Positions 49,641 to 51,309 of a stretch of DNA of 51,309 nucleotides are shown here, one piece after another. Made by a program: the position numbers and the translations under genes. A model generated the notes under the pieces. That model was not told the origin of the DNA. It saw nothing but the letters and a program-made list of their open reading frames with translations, and ran no database searches. Source of the stretch: Lachnospiraceae bacterium (GTDB taxonomy: Bacteria; Bacillota; Clostridia; Lachnospirales; Lachnospiraceae). Position 1 is the first letter of the stretch; the number at the start of each line of letters is the position of its first letter. Location: NCBI GenBank assembly GCA_021769135.1, contig JAETTM010000031.1:1-51309 (forward strand), in the 5' to 3' direction.

Positions 49641-50420
49641 CAGAATAATTTTAAGTTAGACAGATGCAGCTATTTTATTGCAGTATGAGGACTATTCAGG
49701 TGTATGTGCTTGGATAGCCCTTATTTTATTCCCGCGAGCAATGAGCCAAGTGCCGTGCTTGCACGAGCATTTGGCGAATGCCGCGAGGGTCAATACCCCG
49801 CTGCTCTGCAGCGCTGCAAATTTGATGCCCCGTTGCTAGAAGATTGCAATGTGGAAAAAGCAGGAAGATGCGCCTGCGAGCCCTCTATGGATTGACACAA
49901 TGCGCCACTTGCGTGACAAATAGATTTCTGCTATAATTGCGTTGATATACTTTTGCAAATTTATAGAAAGAGAGCTTGACAAACATGATAACCTGTGCCA
50001 TTCGCAAGCAAGCTGGGCGGTACTATAACTATATAGCTCCGAAAGTTTGTCATGCTCAATTTTATACCGTCAAAAGTGGCGCTCTTATGTTCGCAGGAAA
50101 CTGTGCGGCGGGGAGCGCCTTTTTGCTTTAAAAACCAGCGGCGTTCCATCCGCTTATTGCCTGCCCTGTGATGAGTTTTCCCAGACGGAGTTGGAAGAAT
50201 ATACAGTGAACACCTGGCTTTGGACCCCGAAGCCCAGTGTCCGGCAAGGAGAGGAAATTTTGCCACCGGAGCTGTTTACAGGCATCGGCCTGGAAATCGT
50301 TTGGAGAGAGCCGCCCTGGGGGGTTCATTTCTGATGGGCTGACAAATATTCTTATAAAGGCTTAGGTAAAATGCCCCAAAGCAGGTGGCAAAAAATAATT
50401 ACAGTTAGGAGCGTAGAACT
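49641..50420. other. Region with little recognisable content
   Basis: I see no secure gene. A plus-strand frame at 50047-50334 ends EEYTVNTWLWTPKPSVRQG, IGLEIVWREPPWGVHF, which looks protein-like, but it has no ribosome site and its first half is not convincing; it may be the tail of a broken gene. GAGCTTGACAAAC (49972-49984) is an inverted partner, one mismatch, of GTTTGTCATGCTC (50045-50057). Composition is more GC-rich between 49730 and 49900, unlike its neighbours. Confidence 0.4.
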
Positions 50421-50747
50421 ATGGCAAAATTTCAACTGAATCCCGGAGAGACACTGATCGGCAGCGGGATGATGTCAATCTATTTGAAACAGGGACTGAA
50501 CAAAAAGCCGTTTCAGGGGAACATCTATATCACTAATCAGCGGGCGTGCTTCAAAATCAGCATGATGCCCGGCGCATTGGATATGGATTTACCGTTGGAA
50601 GACATCAGGGGATTTTCGGTGAGCGGTGTGGCGATATTTACCCAGGTAACAATCCACAGCAGAACAGGAGAAAACTACTCCTTTACGGGTTTTCCGGCAA
50701 AAAAGCTGCAGGGCTGGCTGGCGCAGTTAGGCGTGCAGAAGTTATAA
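50421..50747 (+). CDS. GRAM/PH-like domain protein
   Basis: 108 residues, start ATG 50421 with TTAGGAGCG upstream. KFQLNPGETLIGSGMMSIYL, FQGNIYITNQRACFKISMMP, MDLPLEDIRGFSVSGVAIFT is the beta-strand series of bacterial GRAM or PH-like domains: a GExh start, GxLYLTNxRL-like centre, and a closing helix PAKKLQGWLAQLG. Such domains bind lipids or proteins; partner unknown. Likely one transcript with the small membrane protein 27 bases later. Confidence 0.75.
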   Translation: MAKFQLNPGETLIGSGMMSIYLKQGLNKKPFQGNIYITNQRACFKISMMPGALDMDLPLEDIRGFSVSGVAIFTQVTIHSRTGENYSFTGFPAKKLQGWLAQLGVQKL

Positions 50748-50774
50748 GGCAAAATCGGAATTGGGAGGAATATT

Positions 50775-50933
50775 ATGGTTCGCGCAATTTTAGCATTCGC
50801 TTTTTTAATTGGTATCGTATTGTTGCATATTTTTCTGTCGCAGACAGGACGCAAATGGACTGGACTTATTTTACCTGTTATTTCTTTTTTAGAAAATTGT
50901 GTACCTTTTGAAAATGTGCTTAGCATCATGTAA
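50775..50933 (+). CDS. Small membrane protein, 52 residues
   Basis: ATG 50775 with GGGAGGAA seven bases upstream. Two hydrophobic segments: VRAILAFAFLIGIVLLHIFL, a polar turn SQTGRKW, and TGLILPVISFLEN, ending NVLSIM. Too short for homology by eye. The good ribosome site and the clean fit after the GRAM-like gene support a real gene. Possibly a membrane anchor or short partner protein. Confidence 0.6.
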   Translation: MVRAILAFAFLIGIVLLHIFLSQTGRKWTGLILPVISFLENCVPFENVLSIM

Positions 50934-50962
50934 TATGTAAATCGGGAGTTACAGGAGAAAAT

Positions 50963-51309
50963 ATGTCAAGAATAAGTTCCAGTGAATGTTTTAATATGGA
51001 TATGGAATGGTATGGTGTTGACAGACAAGGTAATATAGCGGTATTTTGCAGTGCAGGAGAAGGTTATTTACCGGAATTTGTTTGTGAAAATATAGAAAGA
51101 GCTGACGAACTAATAGAATATTTTAATGATATTGAAAAAATTACAAGCAGTGTATTGCTTTTTCACCGGATAGAACGTGCGGAACAAGTTGCTAGGAATT
51201 TTTCTGACAAAGGTTTATATTATTTTGATGCAGATGATGGCACAAGGTTAGGGATATGCACACTTCGCAGGTACTATACAAAGCAATCATATCCGCAAAA
51301 GCCATTGAA
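50963..51309 (+). CDS. Hypothetical protein, 3' end outside the window
   Basis: ATG 50963 with AGGAG seven bases upstream; 115 codons seen and open at the edge. MDMEWYGVDRQGNIAVFCSA, GEGYLPEFVCENIERADELI, LLFHRIERAEQVARNFSDKG, LYYFDADDGTRLGICTLRRY. The WYGVDxxGNIAVFxSxGxGxLPEF start resembles small cytoplasmic immunity proteins of polymorphic toxin systems, which would fit a short accessory cluster, but this is only a resemblance. Confidence 0.65.
   Translation, partial: MSRISSSECFNMDMEWYGVDRQGNIAVFCSAGEGYLPEFVCENIERADELIEYFNDIEKITSSVLLFHRIERAEQVARNFSDKGLYYFDADDGTRLGICTLRRYYTKQSYPQKPL

Noticed and set aside
1-51309. CRISPR array, prophage or rRNA operon
   Set aside because: No regularly spaced repeats, no phage structural or integrase genes, and no rRNA sequence were seen; the only RNA gene recognised is tRNA-Gln.

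Overview
The window reads as chromosome of a low-to-mid GC Firmicute, most likely a gut Lachnospiraceae (Clostridia). The support is the gene content and order: IreB-RuvX-DUF1292, an MltG-like protein followed by TrmR and a U32 tRNA hydroxylation protein, type III glutamine synthetase, FtsEX with an M23 hydrolase, a YjfB-family protein, and strong AGGAGG-type ribosome sites. No species can be named from sequence alone.

Layout. 1-1840: end of a membrane protein gene and a membrane diguanylate cyclase, both on the minus strand. 1930-7240: a tetrahydrofolate riboswitch and folT, then prmA, rsmE, a cysteine desulfurase and thiI. 7348-15119: an HPr-like protein, mtaB, ireB-ruvX-DUF1292, RNase J, a YlbF protein, a truncated MltG-like protein, trmR and a U32 protein. 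Much of this block modifies rRNA, tRNA or ribosomal protein L11. 15555-19062: type III glutamine synthetase and cysteine synthase, each preceded by a copy of the same palindromic MITE-like element.

19346-24295 is an accessory island beginning at a tRNA-Gln(CUG). It holds a DUF4258/YgiT pair, an IS200 copy with a dead transposase, the 3' end of a group II intron, a decayed UPF0175/PIN pair, an intact MNT/HEPN pair, an intact UPF0175/PIN pair, and duplicated scraps of these.

24346-38989 is a glycan-use locus. A LacI-family regulator diverges from an operon of a GH29 fucosidase, an ABC sugar importer (lipoprotein and two permeases) and two GH28 proteins. A YesN-type response regulator and YesM-type sensor kinase follow on the minus strand, then a sulfatase and a GH31 enzyme. 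None of the glycosidases has a visible signal peptide, so they probably act on imported oligosaccharides. A perfect palindrome lies between the -35 and -10 of the operon promoter and is the best candidate LacI operator. The kinase and the sulfatase both lose their N-terminal parts at the same point, near 35,625, which looks like a single deletion joining two head-to-head genes.

39240-49490: acyl-ACP thioesterase, CvfB-like S1 protein, CPBP protease, YjfB-family protein and a WecG/TagA-type glycosyltransferase sharing an overlapping two-way promoter, a CdaR-type regulator, then ftsE-ftsX-M23 hydrolase-S41 protease-lipoprotein, a cell-division and wall-remodelling cluster. 49491-51309: a decayed AraC fragment, about 780 bases with little recognisable content, a GRAM-like protein, a 52-residue membrane protein and a partial hypothetical gene.

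The strongest unusual signals are the double-truncation junction at 35,625, the MITE family (including a 59-bp copy with perfect 14-bp inverted ends and an 8-bp target duplication), the riboswitch coupled to a 10-bp helix over the ribosome site, and the layered repeats of the accessory island. I did not find a clearly new defence or biosynthetic system.
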